Assembly (NCBI GenBank): GCA_963705885.1
Contig: OY970120.1
Location: forward strand, 1,674,001 to 1,738,000
Direction of reading: 5' to 3'
Length of the DNA stretch: 64,000 nt
Origin: MFD01275-c22 sp963705885
Lineage (GTDB): Bacteria; Actinomycetota; Actinomycetes; JACCUZ01
Shown here piece after piece: positions 8,164 to 17,513 of the stretch. A program made the position numbers and the translations under genes. Within the stretch, counting starts at the first letter, position 1, and each line of letters opens with the position of its first letter. The notes beneath the pieces were generated by a model. It saw only the letters and a program-made list of their open reading frames with translations. It had not been told where the DNA came from and searched no databases.

Positions 8164-9096
8164 ATGCCAGTGCCGGGTCACCGTCGCCGCCGGTGGCGAC
8201 CGGGCTGGCCGCTCGACCTCGCGGCGGTCCTGGGGCCGCTGCACCGCGGTCGCTTCGACCCGACGTCCCGGACCGAGCCGACCGGGGCGCGCTGGCGCGC
8301 CACCCGGACGCCCGACGGCCCGGCGACCCTGTCCCTCCGCGTCCGCGCCGACCTCGGCGAGGTGGACGCCGGCGCGTGGGGCCCCGGCGCCGACTGGGTC
8401 CTCGACGGGCTGCCGGCACTGCTCGGCGCCGACGACGACCCGTCGGGCTTCGAGCCGCGCCACGAGGTCGTCCGCGAGGTGTGGCGGCGCCACCCCGGCT
8501 GGCGGGTGCCGCGCACCCGCCGTGTCCTGGAGTCGCTGGTGCCCGCCGTGCTCGAGCAGAAGGTCACCGGTCGCGAGGCCTGGCGCGCCTTCGGGACGCT
8601 CGTGCGACGGTACGGCGAGCGGGCGCCCGGTCCGGTCGACCACCTCGTCGGCGGGCTGTGGGTCCAGCCGGACGCCCGCACCTGGGCGACCGTGCCGTCC
8701 TGGCACTGGCACCGGGCCGGTGTCGACCTGGCCAGGTCCCGGGCCGCGGTGACCGCGGCCGGGTCCGCCGGTCGCCTGGAGCGGCTCTGCGACGTCCCCC
8801 CGGGCGACGCCGCGACCCGCCTGCGGTCCCTGCCCGGGGTGGGCGTCTGGACCGCGGCCGAGGTCGGGCAGCGGGCGCTCGGCGACGCGGACGCGGTCTC
8901 CGTCGGCGACTTCCACCTGGCCCGGCAGGTCGGCTGGGCGCTCGTCGGCGAGGTCGTCGACGACGACGCGATGCTCGAGCTGCTCGAGCCCTACCGGGGC
9001 CACCGCTACCGCGCGGTGCGCATGATCGAGATGTCCGGGCAGGGACCGCCGCGACGGGGCCCTCGCTACGAGGGCCGCGACTACCGCGCCATGTAG
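8164..9096 (+). CDS. HhH-GPD DNA glycosylase (AlkA/3-methyladenine DNA glycosylase II-like)
   Basis: 310 aa. The helix-hairpin-helix LPGVGVWTAAEVGQRAL is followed by AVSVGDFHLA, whose Asp is the family's catalytic residue. VLEQKVTGREAWRAF matches the AlkA-like core. It should excise alkylated purines in base-excision repair. The start is uncertain. ATG 8137 lies in frame but overlaps the probable -10 of the divergent gene and has a purine stretch only 3 nt away, so I use ATG 8164, which restores the usual basic MPVPGHRRRRW beginning. Its stop is 1 bp from the stop of convergent fbiB. Confidence 0.85.
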   Translation: MPVPGHRRRRWRPGWPLDLAAVLGPLHRGRFDPTSRTEPTGARWRATRTPDGPATLSLRVRADLGEVDAGAWGPGADWVLDGLPALLGADDDPSGFEPRHEVVREVWRRHPGWRVPRTRRVLESLVPAVLEQKVTGREAWRAFGTLVRRYGERAPGPVDHLVGGLWVQPDARTWATVPSWHWHRAGVDLARSRAAVTAAGSAGRLERLCDVPPGDAATRLRSLPGVGVWTAAEVGQRALGDADAVSVGDFHLARQVGWALVGEVVDDDAMLELLEPYRGHRYRAVRMIEMSGQGPPRRGPRYEGRDYRAM

Positions 9097-9097
9097 G

Positions 9098-10393
9098 TCA
9101 GCGGTCGACGACGAAGTCCGCGGCGTCCCGCGGCGGGCGCCCCGGAGGTGAGCCGGCTGCGTGGCCGACCGCGACCGCGCCCATGGGGTCCCACTCGGCC
9201 GGCAGGTCGAGCACGTCGCGCACGACGTCGCGGCAGAACATCGTGCTGCTGACCCACGCCGACCCGAGCCCCTCGACGGCGAGCCCGACGAGCAGGTTCT
9301 GCACCCCCGCGCCGGTGGCGACGAGGAACATCTCCCGCTCCGCCGCGGACCTGCGGGCGTCCGGGTAGGGGTGCATGCCGTCCGGCACCAGGCAGGGCAC
9401 GACGAGCAGCGGCGCGCCGCGCAGCACGTCCCCGCGGCGGGTACGGCGCACCACCTGCTCGTCGGTGAACCCGTCGCGGCGCAGGTCGTCGACCCAGGCG
9501 GCGAGCATGGCGTCCAGCAGGCGGGTGCGAGTGCCCGCGTCGGCCACGACGACGAAGCGCCAGGGTGTCGTGTGGTGGGGCGCCGGTGCGGTGACCGCGA
9601 CGGCGACCGCCCGTCGTACGGCCCCGACGTCGACCGGCTCGTCGGTGAACGAGCGCACCGTCCGTCGCGACGGCACGACGTCGGAGGTCCCGAGCCGGAA
9701 CATGTCCTCGGCCTCCGGCCGCACGACAGCCGCCGCGCCCGGGCCGTCGTCCCGGGTGACGCGGTGGCCGATCCCGCGGACCACGGCGACCGGCCGGCGG
9801 GCGAGCTTGCCCTTCACCAGGTCCGCGGCCGCCGCGATCTCGTCGACGGTGGCGGTGACCGTCACGCCCAGCACTGTCCCGTGCTCGTCGGCGCGGCCGC
9901 GCAGGTCCTCCAGCGGTGCGATGCCCGCGGCGCCGATCGCCTGGTCGGTCTGCCCGACCCGCCACGGCCGGCCCATCGTGTCGCTCACGACGACGGCGAC
10001 GTCGGCGCCGGTGAGCTCGAGCAGCCGGGAGCGCAGCCGTCGCGCGGAGGCGTCGGGGTCCAGCGGGAGCAGCGCCACCGAGCCCGGGTCGACCCCGCTC
10101 GCGTCGACGCCGGCGGCGGCGAGGACCAGCCCGTGCCGGGTCCGCACGATCCGCGTCGCGCCACGGCGCGCGACGACGCGCACCGTCTCCGACGTGATCG
10201 CCTCCTCGCGGTCGACCCGCAGGACCCGCCCCTCGGCCTTGGACACCACCTTCGAGGTGACCACGACGACGTCCCCGTCGCGCAGCGGTGTCGCCCCCGC
10301 GGACAGGGCGTGCGCGACCAGCGCGGCCAGGTCGTCACCGGCCGACACCTCCGGGACCCCGTCCGGCGCCCAGACGCGCAGCTCGGCTGTCAC
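9098..10393 (-). CDS. fbiB: coenzyme F420:L-glutamate ligase / nitroreductase-domain fusion FbiB
   Basis: 431 aa. The N-terminal half (residues 1-240) is the CofE-type F420-0:gamma-glutamyl ligase, with GDVVVVTSKVVSKAEGR, SDTMGRPWRVGQTDQAIG and a DEHGT segment. It adds gamma-linked glutamates to F420-0. The C-terminal half (about 250-431) is an FMN-binding nitroreductase-like domain beginning RRTVRSFTDEPVD, which in mycobacteria reduces dehydro-F420-0. Length and fusion match mycobacterial FbiB. The GTG start overlaps the fbiA stop in a GTGA, so the two are translationally coupled. Confidence 0.95.
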   Translation of the reverse strand: MTAELRVWAPDGVPEVSAGDDLAALVAHALSAGATPLRDGDVVVVTSKVVSKAEGRVLRVDREEAITSETVRVVARRGATRIVRTRHGLVLAAAGVDASGVDPGSVALLPLDPDASARRLRSRLLELTGADVAVVVSDTMGRPWRVGQTDQAIGAAGIAPLEDLRGRADEHGTVLGVTVTATVDEIAAAADLVKGKLARRPVAVVRGIGHRVTRDDGPGAAAVVRPEAEDMFRLGTSDVVPSRRTVRSFTDEPVDVGAVRRAVAVAVTAPAPHHTTPWRFVVVADAGTRTRLLDAMLAAWVDDLRRDGFTDEQVVRRTRRGDVLRGAPLLVVPCLVPDGMHPYPDARRSAAEREMFLVATGAGVQNLLVGLAVEGLGSAWVSSTMFCRDVVRDVLDLPAEWDPMGAVAVGHAAGSPPGRPPRDAADFVVDR

Positions 10394-11430
10394 GACGCGC
10401 GCCGCGCCCGCAGCTCGCCGGCCAGGTCCAGCGCCGCCCTGGCCATCGCCGCGGCCCGCCCGACGTCGGGCATGAGCAGGGGGACGGCACGGCACGCGAT
10501 GCCGGCAGCCTCCACCGGCGGGACAGCGGCGGCGTCGACCTCGTCGACGAGCCAGCCGTCGAGCAGGCCGCCGCCCCCCCGGCTCCCGTAGTGCAGCGCG
10601 ACCGCCTCGGCGGTGCTGTCGACGCCGACGGCCGCGAGCACCTTGTCGGCCATCCCGCGCACCGGCGCCCCTCCCACCAGGGGCGACAGGCCGACGACCG
10701 GCGCCCGGCAGCTGACCAGCGCCTCGCGCACGCCGGGGACGGCGAGCACGGTGCCGATGCTCACGACCGGGTTGGACGGCGGCAGCAGCACGACGTCGGC
10801 GTCGCGGATCGCCTCGACGACGCCCGGTGCCGGCGTCGCCTGCTCGGCCCCGACGGCCACGACCTCGTGCGCGACGGGCTGGGCGTGCAGGCGGACCCAG
10901 TACTCCTGGAAGTGCACGGCCCGTCGCGGCGAGGCCTCGTCGGGGGTGTCGATGACGACGTGGGTCTCGACGCGGTCGTCGCTCATGGGCAGCAGCCGCA
11001 CGCCGAGGCCCGGCAGGCCCCACCGGGTGCACAGAGCCTCGGTGACCTGCCCCAGGGGGAAGCCCGCGTCGAGCATCTGGGTGCGCACGACGTGGGTGGC
11101 GATGTCGCGGTCGCCGAGACCGAACCAGGCGGGGCCGGCGCCGTAGGCCGCGAGCTCCTCCTTCACCACGAACGTCTCGTCGCGGCGCCCCCACCCCTGC
11201 TCCTCGTGGATGCCGCCGCCGAGGGTGTACATGACGGTGTCCAGGTCCGGGCACACGCGCAGACCGAACAGGGTGATGTCGTCGCCGGTGTTGCCGATGA
11301 CCGTCACGTCCGCGCCCGGGGAGCCGTCGGGGGAGGCGGTGGCCGCGAGCAGCCCGCGCAGGAAGCGCGCACCGCCGATGCCACCGGCCGGCACGACGAT
11401 GCGCGGGACCCGGGGCTCGTCGGCAGACAT
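10390..11430 (-). CDS. fbiA: FbiA, 2-phospho-L-lactate/enolpyruvate transferase of F420 biosynthesis
   Basis: 346 aa, CofD family. The N-terminal AGGIGGARFLRGLLA binds the diphosphate donor. VIGNTGDD, YTLGGGIHEEQGWGRRDE and LLPPSNPVVSIGTVLAVPGV are family signatures. The enzyme joins the activated phosphoenolpyruvyl (or lactyl) moiety to the deazaflavin Fo, the step before glutamylation by FbiB. I chose ATG 11430 because GGGGAG lies 9 nt upstream; an in-frame GTG at 11460 lacks a site. fbiC and cofC are not in the window. whiB lies divergently upstream, as in mycobacteria. Confidence 0.94.
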   Translation of the reverse strand: MSADEPRVPRIVVPAGGIGGARFLRGLLAATASPDGSPGADVTVIGNTGDDITLFGLRVCPDLDTVMYTLGGGIHEEQGWGRRDETFVVKEELAAYGAGPAWFGLGDRDIATHVVRTQMLDAGFPLGQVTEALCTRWGLPGLGVRLLPMSDDRVETHVVIDTPDEASPRRAVHFQEYWVRLHAQPVAHEVVAVGAEQATPAPGVVEAIRDADVVLLPPSNPVVSIGTVLAVPGVREALVSCRAPVVGLSPLVGGAPVRGMADKVLAAVGVDSTAEAVALHYGSRGGGGLLDGWLVDEVDAAAVPPVEAAGIACRAVPLLMPDVGRAAAMARAALDLAGELRARRAS

Positions 11431-11503
11431 GGGCGCAGTCTCCCCGACGCACGCCGACACGCCGGAAGAGGGTCGTCCGTTCGGCTAAATATCACGCTTC
11501 CAC

Positions 11504-11534
11504 TTGACGACAAAGGATGACGCGCGTGTAATTC
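11504..11534 (+). promoter_or_regulatory. candidate whiB promoter
   Basis: TTGACG at 11504-11509 is followed, 17 bp on, by TGTAAT at 11527-11532 (or TAATTC at 11529-11534), inside a notably AT-rich stretch for this genome (11484-11540). It would give a whiB leader of about 60 nt. Confidence 0.4.
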
Positions 11535-11597
11535 CATCAGTGTCATTCCGGTCCGGCTGATCCGCAGCCGGTGCCGCCAGGGTCGAGGAGGCGCACC

Positions 11598-11855
11598 ATG
11601 GGCGAGGTGTTTCCGCTCATCGAGGAGTCGGACGAGGACGGCGGCTGGCAGGAGCGCGCCCTCTGCGCACAGACGGACCCGGAGTCCTTCTTCCCGGAGA
11701 AGGGCGGCTCGACGCGGGAGGCCAAGAAGGTCTGCCTCGGGTGCGACGTGCGGGGGGAGTGTCTCGAGTACGCGCTGGCCAACGACGAGCGCTTCGGGAT
11801 CTGGGGCGGGCTCTCCGAGCGCGAGCGCCGCCGCCTGAAGAAGAGCGCGGTCTAG
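11598..11855 (+). CDS. whiB: WhiB-family iron-sulfur regulator (WhiB2/WhmD type)
   Basis: 85 aa. The four cluster cysteines are C23, C46, C49 and C55 (CLGCDVRGEC), followed by the GIWGG turn and a basic C-terminal tail (RERRRLKKSAV). Wbl proteins bind a [4Fe-4S] cluster and the primary sigma factor sigma-A/HrdB to redirect transcription. Synteny with fbiA/fbiB and manB identifies it as the WhiB2/WhmD orthologue, which controls septation and sporulation genes with WhiA. GAGGAGG lies 6 nt before the ATG. Upstream in-frame GTG codons lack a ribosome site. Confidence 0.93.
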   Translation: MGEVFPLIEESDEDGGWQERALCAQTDPESFFPEKGGSTREAKKVCLGCDVRGECLEYALANDERFGIWGGLSERERRRLKKSAV

Positions 11856-11930
11856 CGACCCGTCGGCCGGTGCGCGACCGGGTCGGCTGCGGCCGGCCCG
11901 GCGACCCGCTCCCGTAGGGTTGGCAGCCGC

Positions 11931-14900
11931 ATGCCGACCGACGTCTCCGCGGGCTCCTCGCCGAGCCCCGCCCCACGGGTCACCGCGGTCGTCGTGACGC
12001 ACGACGGGGCGCGCTGGCTGCCGGGGCTGCGCGCGGCGGTCGAGGCCCAGACCCGGCCGCCGGACCTGCTCACGGCGGCCGACACCGGCAGCCGTGACGG
12101 CAGCTGTGAGCTGCTCGAGGGCTGGCTCGGCGCCGACCGGGTCCTCGCCCTCGCCCGGGACTGCGGCTTCGGCGACGCCGTCCGGGCCGCACTGCGCTCC
12201 GCCGGGCCCGACGGACCGGCGACGCCCCACGACTGGGTCTGGCTGCTCCACGACGACTGCGCGCCCGCGGCCGACGCCCTCGCCCACCTGCTGGCCGAGG
12301 TGACGCGCGACCCCCGCACCGCGGTCGCCGGCCCCAAGGTCCGGTCGTGGACCGACCGCCGGATGCTCCTCGAGGTCGGCGTCACCATCGCGCGCAGCGG
12401 CCGCCGCGAGACGCTGCTGGAGCGGCGGGAGGTCGACCAGGGCCAGCACGACGGCACCCGGCGGGTGCTCGCGGCGGGCACGGCCGGGCTGCTGGTGCGC
12501 CGGGACGTCTGGGACGAGCTCGGCGGGCTGGACCCCGCGCTGCCGCTGCTGCGCGACGACGTCGACCTCGGCTGGCGGGCCAACCTCGCAGGCCACCGCG
12601 TGGCGGTGGTGACCGACGCGGTCGTGCACCATGTCGAGGCCGGCACCCGCGGGAGCCGGACGCTGGACGCGGGCGGGCTCCGCCGCCACCGGCTCGACCG
12701 GCAGCACGCGACGTACGTCCTGCTCGCCAACCTCCCGCTCGTCCTGCTGCCCGTCGCGGTCGTCACGCTCGTTGCCGGTGGCCTCGTCCGGGCGGGCGGC
12801 TACCTGCTCGGGAAGCGCCCCCGCGAGGCCGTCGACGAGGCCGCGGCGCTGGTGGCGGTGCTGGGCCGGCCCGCCCGGCTGGCGCGGGCCCGTCGCGACC
12901 GCCGCCGGACCCGTCGGGTCCCGGCACGCAGCGTGCTCCGGCTCCTCGCTCCGCGAAGCGCCGGGGCCCGGCACGCCGTCGAGACCCTCGGCCTGCTGAC
13001 CGGCACGGCGCCGGGGGGCGCGCTCTCCGGCCGGCGCCGCGCCGCGGCAGCGCCGCGCGGCACGTCGGCGCCCGCGACCGGCCCGACGTCGGAGGAGGAC
13101 GAGGACCTGCCGTCGTGGGGCGCCGGCCACCTGCGCCGCCTGGTGCTGCGGCCCTCGGTCGGTCTGCTCGCCGGTCTCGCGGCGCTGACGCTGCTGGCCT
13201 CCCGCGGCCTGCTCGGGGACGGGAGGCTGCTCGGGGGCGCCCTGCTGCCCGCCCCCGACGACGCGGGGGACCTGTGGCGCAGCTATCTCTCGGCCTGGCA
13301 CCCGGTCGGGGTGGGCAGCGACACGGCGGCGCCGCCGTACCTCGCGGTGCTCGCCGGGGTCGCGGCCGTCGTCGGCGCCGGCCGCGCGGTGGACCTGCTG
13401 CTGCTCGGCTGCGTCCCCCTGGCGGGCCTCACCGCCTACCTCGCGGCCGGCGCGGTCGTGCGGTCGGTCGCGCTGCGCGTGTGGGCCGCCGTCGCGTACG
13501 CGCTGCTGCCCGCCGTGCTGGGAGCGGTCGCGGCCGGCCGGCTGGGCACGGCGGTGGTGGCCGTCCTGCTGCCGCTGGCCGGGCTGGCCGTCGCCCGCGG
13601 GCTGCGGGTCGGGGGCGGCGCCGGCAGCGACCGCGCCGTCTGGGCTGCCGTGCTCGTCCTCGGCGTGATGACGGCCTTCGTCCCGCTGACAGCGGTGCTC
13701 TCGCTGGCGCTGGCCGCGGTGGGGGCGCTCTGGCTGCGCGGGCGGGACCTGGCCCGCCTGGCCGTGCTCGTCGTGGTCCCGCCGGTGCTGCTGCTGCCGT
13801 GGCTGCCCGCCGTCGTGGCCGACCCGCAGCTGCTGCTGCTGGAGAGCGGCCTGCCCGGTCCGCGGCTGTCCGACCCCGACCTCTCGCCGGTCGACCTGCT
13901 CCTGCTGCGCCCGGGCGGCCCGGGCATGCCGCCCCTGCCGCTCACCGCCGCCGTGCTCCTCGTCGGCCTGGCCGCCCTGCTGCGGCCCGACCGGCGCCGC
14001 CCGGTGCTGGCCGGGTGGGTGCTCGCGCTGGTGGGCCTGACCGCCGCGGTCGTGGCGAGCCGGCTCGACGTGACGGCGCCGACGCTGCGCACCGCGGTGC
14101 CGGCCTGGCCGGGGGCCGCCACGCTGCTCGCCGGCGCTGGCCTGCTCCTGGCGGGCGTGACGGGAGCGCAGGGCGCGCGGCAGCGGGTCGCGGTCAGCAG
14201 CTTCGGGTGGCGGCAGCCCGGCGCCCTGGTCCTGGTCGCCGCGGCCACCGCGTCGCCGGTCCTGCTCGCCGGCTGGTGGGTGGCGGACGGCGCCGACGGG
14301 CCGCTGCAGCGCCGGGACCCCGTCCTGCTGCCCGCCTTCGTCGCGGCCGAGGGCGACCAGCCCCACCGGCCCCGCACCCTCGTGCTCCGGTCGCCGGGCA
14401 CCGGCTCCCTCTCCTACGCCCTGCTCCGGTCGGAGGGGCCCCGGGTAGGTGACGCCGAGCTGAGCCCGCCGACCGACGCGGGCACGGGACTGGACCGCGT
14501 CGTGGCGGACCTCGCCTCCGGGCGGGGTGGCGACGCCGCGGCCCGGCTGGTGCCCTACGGAGTTCGCTACGTCCTGCTGAGCCGGCCGGTGGACCGCGCG
14601 CTCGTCCGCGGGGTCGACGCGGTGCCCGGGGTCACCCGGGTCAGCGGCCCGTCCGGCGCGGTCCTGTGGCGCATCGACTACCCGACCGGGCGGCTGCGGA
14701 TGCTCGCCCCGGGCGCGGTGGTGGTCGAGGACGACGGCTCGCCGCCGCGGGCGCAGGTGCTGCCCGCGGGACAGGTCGGCGCCCGCGCCGTGGTCCGGCC
14801 CGGGGTGGCCGGCCGGCTGGCGGTGCTCGCCGACCCGCGGGACGCGGGGTGGCGGGCCAGCCTGGACGGCCGGCCCCTGGTGCCCCGGACGTACGCCGGA

Positions 14901-15089
14901 TGGGCGCAGGCCTTCGAGGTGCCCGCGGCCGGGGGGCGGCTCGAGGTCACCCACGAGCAGGGGGTGCGCACGCCGTTGACCTGGCTGCAGGGGGCCGCGC
15001 TGGGCCTCGTCGTGCTGCTGGCCCTGCCGCAGGCGCGCACCCGCGACGACCTGCTCGGCGACCCCTCCGCAGCGGAGGCCTCGTCGTGA
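11931..15089 (+). CDS. very large membrane family-2 glycosyltransferase
   Basis: 1052 aa. Residues 16-250 form a GT2 domain (VTAVVVTHDGARWLPGL, ADTGSRDGS, LLHDDCAPAADAL with the metal-binding acidic cluster, LRDDVDLGWRANLAGHRV). A first hydrophobic pair lies at about 267-300, and about ten further helices at 405-770. A soluble C-terminal part (DPRDAGWRASLDGRPL) precedes a final helix near residue 1028. This GT2-plus-polytopic layout is conserved next to whiB in actinobacteria, and the protein probably builds or exports an envelope polysaccharide. TAGGGT (11915-11920) ends 10 bp before the ATG with no ribosome site, so the leader is very short or absent. It overlaps the next gene by 4 bp. Confidence 0.88.
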   Translation: MPTDVSAGSSPSPAPRVTAVVVTHDGARWLPGLRAAVEAQTRPPDLLTAADTGSRDGSCELLEGWLGADRVLALARDCGFGDAVRAALRSAGPDGPATPHDWVWLLHDDCAPAADALAHLLAEVTRDPRTAVAGPKVRSWTDRRMLLEVGVTIARSGRRETLLERREVDQGQHDGTRRVLAAGTAGLLVRRDVWDELGGLDPALPLLRDDVDLGWRANLAGHRVAVVTDAVVHHVEAGTRGSRTLDAGGLRRHRLDRQHATYVLLANLPLVLLPVAVVTLVAGGLVRAGGYLLGKRPREAVDEAAALVAVLGRPARLARARRDRRRTRRVPARSVLRLLAPRSAGARHAVETLGLLTGTAPGGALSGRRRAAAAPRGTSAPATGPTSEEDEDLPSWGAGHLRRLVLRPSVGLLAGLAALTLLASRGLLGDGRLLGGALLPAPDDAGDLWRSYLSAWHPVGVGSDTAAPPYLAVLAGVAAVVGAGRAVDLLLLGCVPLAGLTAYLAAGAVVRSVALRVWAAVAYALLPAVLGAVAAGRLGTAVVAVLLPLAGLAVARGLRVGGGAGSDRAVWAAVLVLGVMTAFVPLTAVLSLALAAVGALWLRGRDLARLAVLVVVPPVLLLPWLPAVVADPQLLLLESGLPGPRLSDPDLSPVDLLLLRPGGPGMPPLPLTAAVLLVGLAALLRPDRRRPVLAGWVLALVGLTAAVVASRLDVTAPTLRTAVPAWPGAATLLAGAGLLLAGVTGAQGARQRVAVSSFGWRQPGALVLVAAATASPVLLAGWWVADGADGPLQRRDPVLLPAFVAAEGDQPHRPRTLVLRSPGTGSLSYALLRSEGPRVGDAELSPPTDAGTGLDRVVADLASGRGGDAAARLVPYGVRYVLLSRPVDRALVRGVDAVPGVTRVSGPSGAVLWRIDYPTGRLRMLAPGAVVVEDDGSPPRAQVLPAGQVGARAVVRPGVAGRLAVLADPRDAGWRASLDGRPLVPRTYAGWAQAFEVPAAGGRLEVTHEQGVRTPLTWLQGAALGLVVLLALPQARTRDDLLGDPSAAEASS

Positions 15090-16594
15090 GCCCTCGGGTG
15101 CGTCCGGGTGACCTCCTGCTGACCCGTCCCGCCGCGAGCCTCGTGCTGGTGTCGGCGGTCCTGGTCGCCGGGAGCGCCGCCGCCCTCGCGACGGCGCCGG
15201 AGCGCACGACCGTCCCGGCCGTCGAGAGGGGGCCGACGCGCGAGGTGACGGTGGCCCGCGCGGCCGCCTCGTGCCCGGACCCGGTGGTGGACGAGGGCAC
15301 GTCCTCCCGCGCCGCGATCGCCGCGCCGGGGCCCGCCGGGCCGACGGCCACGGGACGACGGGTGGGCCAGGCGGCGCTGTCGACCGTCGGCGGGTCGGCG
15401 CTGGCGCGCCTGCAGGCCCCGGGGTCGACGGCGGTCGACGTCCTGCCCCGGTCGGGCCCGCTCGCGGCGCGCGGCACGGAGCGCTCGGCACCCGGGCTGG
15501 CCGCGGCGCAGCTGACCCGGAGCACGGAGGCGACGATGCGCGGTCTGTCCGGCACCGCCTGCGCGCCCACGGGCACCGACTTCTGGTTCGTGGGCAGCGG
15601 CGCCGTGGTGGGGCAGCGGGGGCGGGTCTACCTGACCAACCCGGAGCCCGCGCCCGCGGTGGTGGACATCTCCCTGTACGGCCCCGACGGGCCGATCGAC
15701 GCCCCCGACGGGCGCGGGGTGTCGGTCGCGGGCGGCTCCCAGGAGATCCGTCTGCTCGACGCGCTCGCGCCGGACACCACCCGGTTCGCCGTCCACGTCC
15801 GGGCCCGGCAGGGGCGGGTGTCCGCCGCGGTCCGGGACCACCAGGTGGACGGGCTCACGCCGCTGGGCGCCGACTGGGTGCCGGCCGCCCGGGCGCCCTC
15901 CGAGCGGGTGCTCGTGCCGGGGGTGCCCGGCGGGGAGGGCGAGCGGCTGCTGCAGGTGGTGGCGCCCGGGGGCTCGGACGCGATCGTGCGGGTCCGTCTG
16001 CTGGCCGACTCCGGCGCCTTCGCCCCCGCGGGTCTGGACCTCCTCGAGGTCCGCGCCGGCACCGTGGCCGAGGTGGACCTCTCGCCGCACGCGGGCGGCG
16101 AGACGGTGACGGTCGAGGTGGTGGCCGACGTCCCCGTCACGGCAGGCGTGCTCGCCCGTGTCCGCGCGGCGCCACCACTGCTCGGCGAGATCGCCTACGC
16201 CGCCGCCACCGCGCCGCTGACCCCGGGCACGCCCGGGGTCGTGCCCGAGGTCCACCAGGTCGAAGGCCGCACGAACCGGCTGCTGCTCACGGCGCCGGGC
16301 CGCGAGGTGACGGTCGAGGTGGCCGCGCTCCCGCCCGCCGGAGGTGTCCCGACGGAGGTGACGGTGCCCGCCGGGAGCCAGGTCGCGCTGGACCTGTCCA
16401 CGGTCAGCAGCGCGACCTCGTTCGCCCTCACCGTCACCCCGCGCTCGGGACGGCTGCTCGCGGTGCACCAGGTCGACGAGCTCGAGCCGCGGGGCGCGTT
16501 CGTCACCAGCAGCCCGGTCGCGCCGGGTCGCTACACCGTGCCGGTGCCGCGCGTGGTCGCTGACCTGTCGACGGGGCTTCGCGGCGGCGGCTGA
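15086..16594 (+). CDS. DUF5719 family protein, probably extracytoplasmic
   Basis: 502 aa. The N-terminus has one hydrophobic helix at about residues 13-34 (AASLVLVSAVLVAGSAAALA), acting as signal anchor or signal peptide. The rest is beta-rich, with repeated Val/Thr strands and a DFWFVGSGAVVGQRGRVYL segment typical of DUF5719. No catalytic motif is visible. The GTG start overlaps the glycosyltransferase stop in a GTGA, so it is probably a partner of that membrane enzyme. The function of the family is not known to me. Confidence 0.8.
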   Translation: MSPRVRPGDLLLTRPAASLVLVSAVLVAGSAAALATAPERTTVPAVERGPTREVTVARAAASCPDPVVDEGTSSRAAIAAPGPAGPTATGRRVGQAALSTVGGSALARLQAPGSTAVDVLPRSGPLAARGTERSAPGLAAAQLTRSTEATMRGLSGTACAPTGTDFWFVGSGAVVGQRGRVYLTNPEPAPAVVDISLYGPDGPIDAPDGRGVSVAGGSQEIRLLDALAPDTTRFAVHVRARQGRVSAAVRDHQVDGLTPLGADWVPAARAPSERVLVPGVPGGEGERLLQVVAPGGSDAIVRVRLLADSGAFAPAGLDLLEVRAGTVAEVDLSPHAGGETVTVEVVADVPVTAGVLARVRAAPPLLGEIAYAAATAPLTPGTPGVVPEVHQVEGRTNRLLLTAPGREVTVEVAALPPAGGVPTEVTVPAGSQVALDLSTVSSATSFALTVTPRSGRLLAVHQVDELEPRGAFVTSSPVAPGRYTVPVPRVVADLSTGLRGGG

Positions 16595-16616
16595 GCCGCC
16601 CCCGACGCCGAGCGGC

Positions 16617-17081
16617 TCACTCGGCCGCGTCGGGGTCGACCGTCTCCGGGTCGACCCCCAGCAGTGCCGCGAGCTGTTCGACCACCACCTCGTGCACCAG
16701 CGACTCGCGGGCACGCTGGCGCCCGGAGCGTGCCTCCACGGCCCGTCGGTAGACGACGATGCGGGCCGGGCGATCGCCGGTCGCCGCCTCGGCCCGGCCC
16801 AGGGCCACCGGCCGGACCGGTGCGGACACCCCTGCCGCCTCGGGGCCGGGCACGTCCTCGACCGCCACCTCGATCGCGTCGAGCTGGTCCGCCCAGCGGT
16901 TCTCGAGGCGGCTCACCGAGGTGAGCACCAACTCGTCGAACCGCTCGGCGCGGGTCAGCGTCAGCGGCACGTCGCGGGGGGCCACCGGGCCGCGCATGCC
17001 ACGGCCGCGCCGGTCCCGGCGGTCCCGGCGGCTCCGGCGGGGCGGCGGCCCCGACCCCGACCCGGCCGGTGAGGTGGGCAC
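16617..17081 (-). CDS. metallopeptidase-family (zincin-like) small protein
   Basis: 154 aa. A basic, disordered N-terminus (RRSRRDRRDRRGRG) precedes an alpha/beta core with FDELVLTSVSRLENRW and the helix LVHEVVVEQLAALLG. Relatives in the PF06262 family carry an HExxH zinc site; here the second His position is Val-Glu-Gln, so peptidase activity is doubtful. The same gene lies beside DUF3499 in mycobacteria (Rv3259) and Streptomyces. The start is GTG with TAGCCT on the coding strand (17093-17088) 6 nt upstream, a leaderless arrangement. It is divergent from the DUF3499 gene. Confidence 0.82.
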   Translation of the reverse strand: MPTSPAGSGSGPPPRRSRRDRRDRRGRGMRGPVAPRDVPLTLTRAERFDELVLTSVSRLENRWADQLDAIEVAVEDVPGPEAAGVSAPVRPVALGRAEAATGDRPARIVVYRRAVEARSGRQRARESLVHEVVVEQLAALLGVDPETVDPDAAE

Positions 17082-17162
17082 GTGCCCAGGCTAGCGAGCA
17101 TCCGGGCGCGCCCGGGGCGAGCCTCCCGCGCCGGGTCGGTCCCGCCCGTTACGGTTCGCACC

Positions 17163-17513
17163 GTGAGCCCCGTTCGACGCTGTTCGCGGACTGCCTGCGG
17201 CCGTCCCGCCGTCGCGACGCTCACCTACGTCTACGCCGACTCGACCGCTGTGCTCGGACCGCTGGCCACCTACGCCGAGCCGCACTGCTACGACCTGTGC
17301 TCGGCCCACTCCGAGCGACTGACGGCCCCCCGCGGCTGGGAGGTCCTGCGCCTCGCGCCGGACCCGGCCGCGCTGGGCCCGAGCAGCGACGACCTCGAGG
17401 CCCTGGCCGACGCCGTGCGCGAGGCGGCCCGGCCGGCGCCGGCCCAGGAGCGGGCCCCGGTCGAGGTGGGCCGGCGCGGCCACCTGCGGATGCTGCGCAG
17501 CCCCGACGCCTGA
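17163..17513 (+). CDS. DUF3499 zinc-finger-like protein
   Basis: 116 aa. Cysteines in RRCSRTACG and histidine/cysteines in EPHCYDLCSAH form a likely zinc site, separated by LTYVYADSTAVLGPL, the conserved core of DUF3499. Function is unknown. I take GTG 17163 rather than the longer reading from 17082, because TACGGT (17150-17155) lies exactly 7 nt upstream with no ribosome site, and the protein then begins as its relatives do (SPVRRCSR). It lies in the conserved whiB-manB interval. Confidence 0.85.
   Translation: MSPVRRCSRTACGRPAVATLTYVYADSTAVLGPLATYAEPHCYDLCSAHSERLTAPRGWEVLRLAPDPAALGPSSDDLEALADAVREAARPAPAQERAPVEVGRRGHLRMLRSPDA

Noticed and set aside
11304..15491. 1395-codon open frame on the minus strand opposite the GT2 gene
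   Set aside because: Extreme Arg/Pro/Gly/His composition, no domain, and the plus strand encodes a clear GT2 membrane protein; an effect of high GC.
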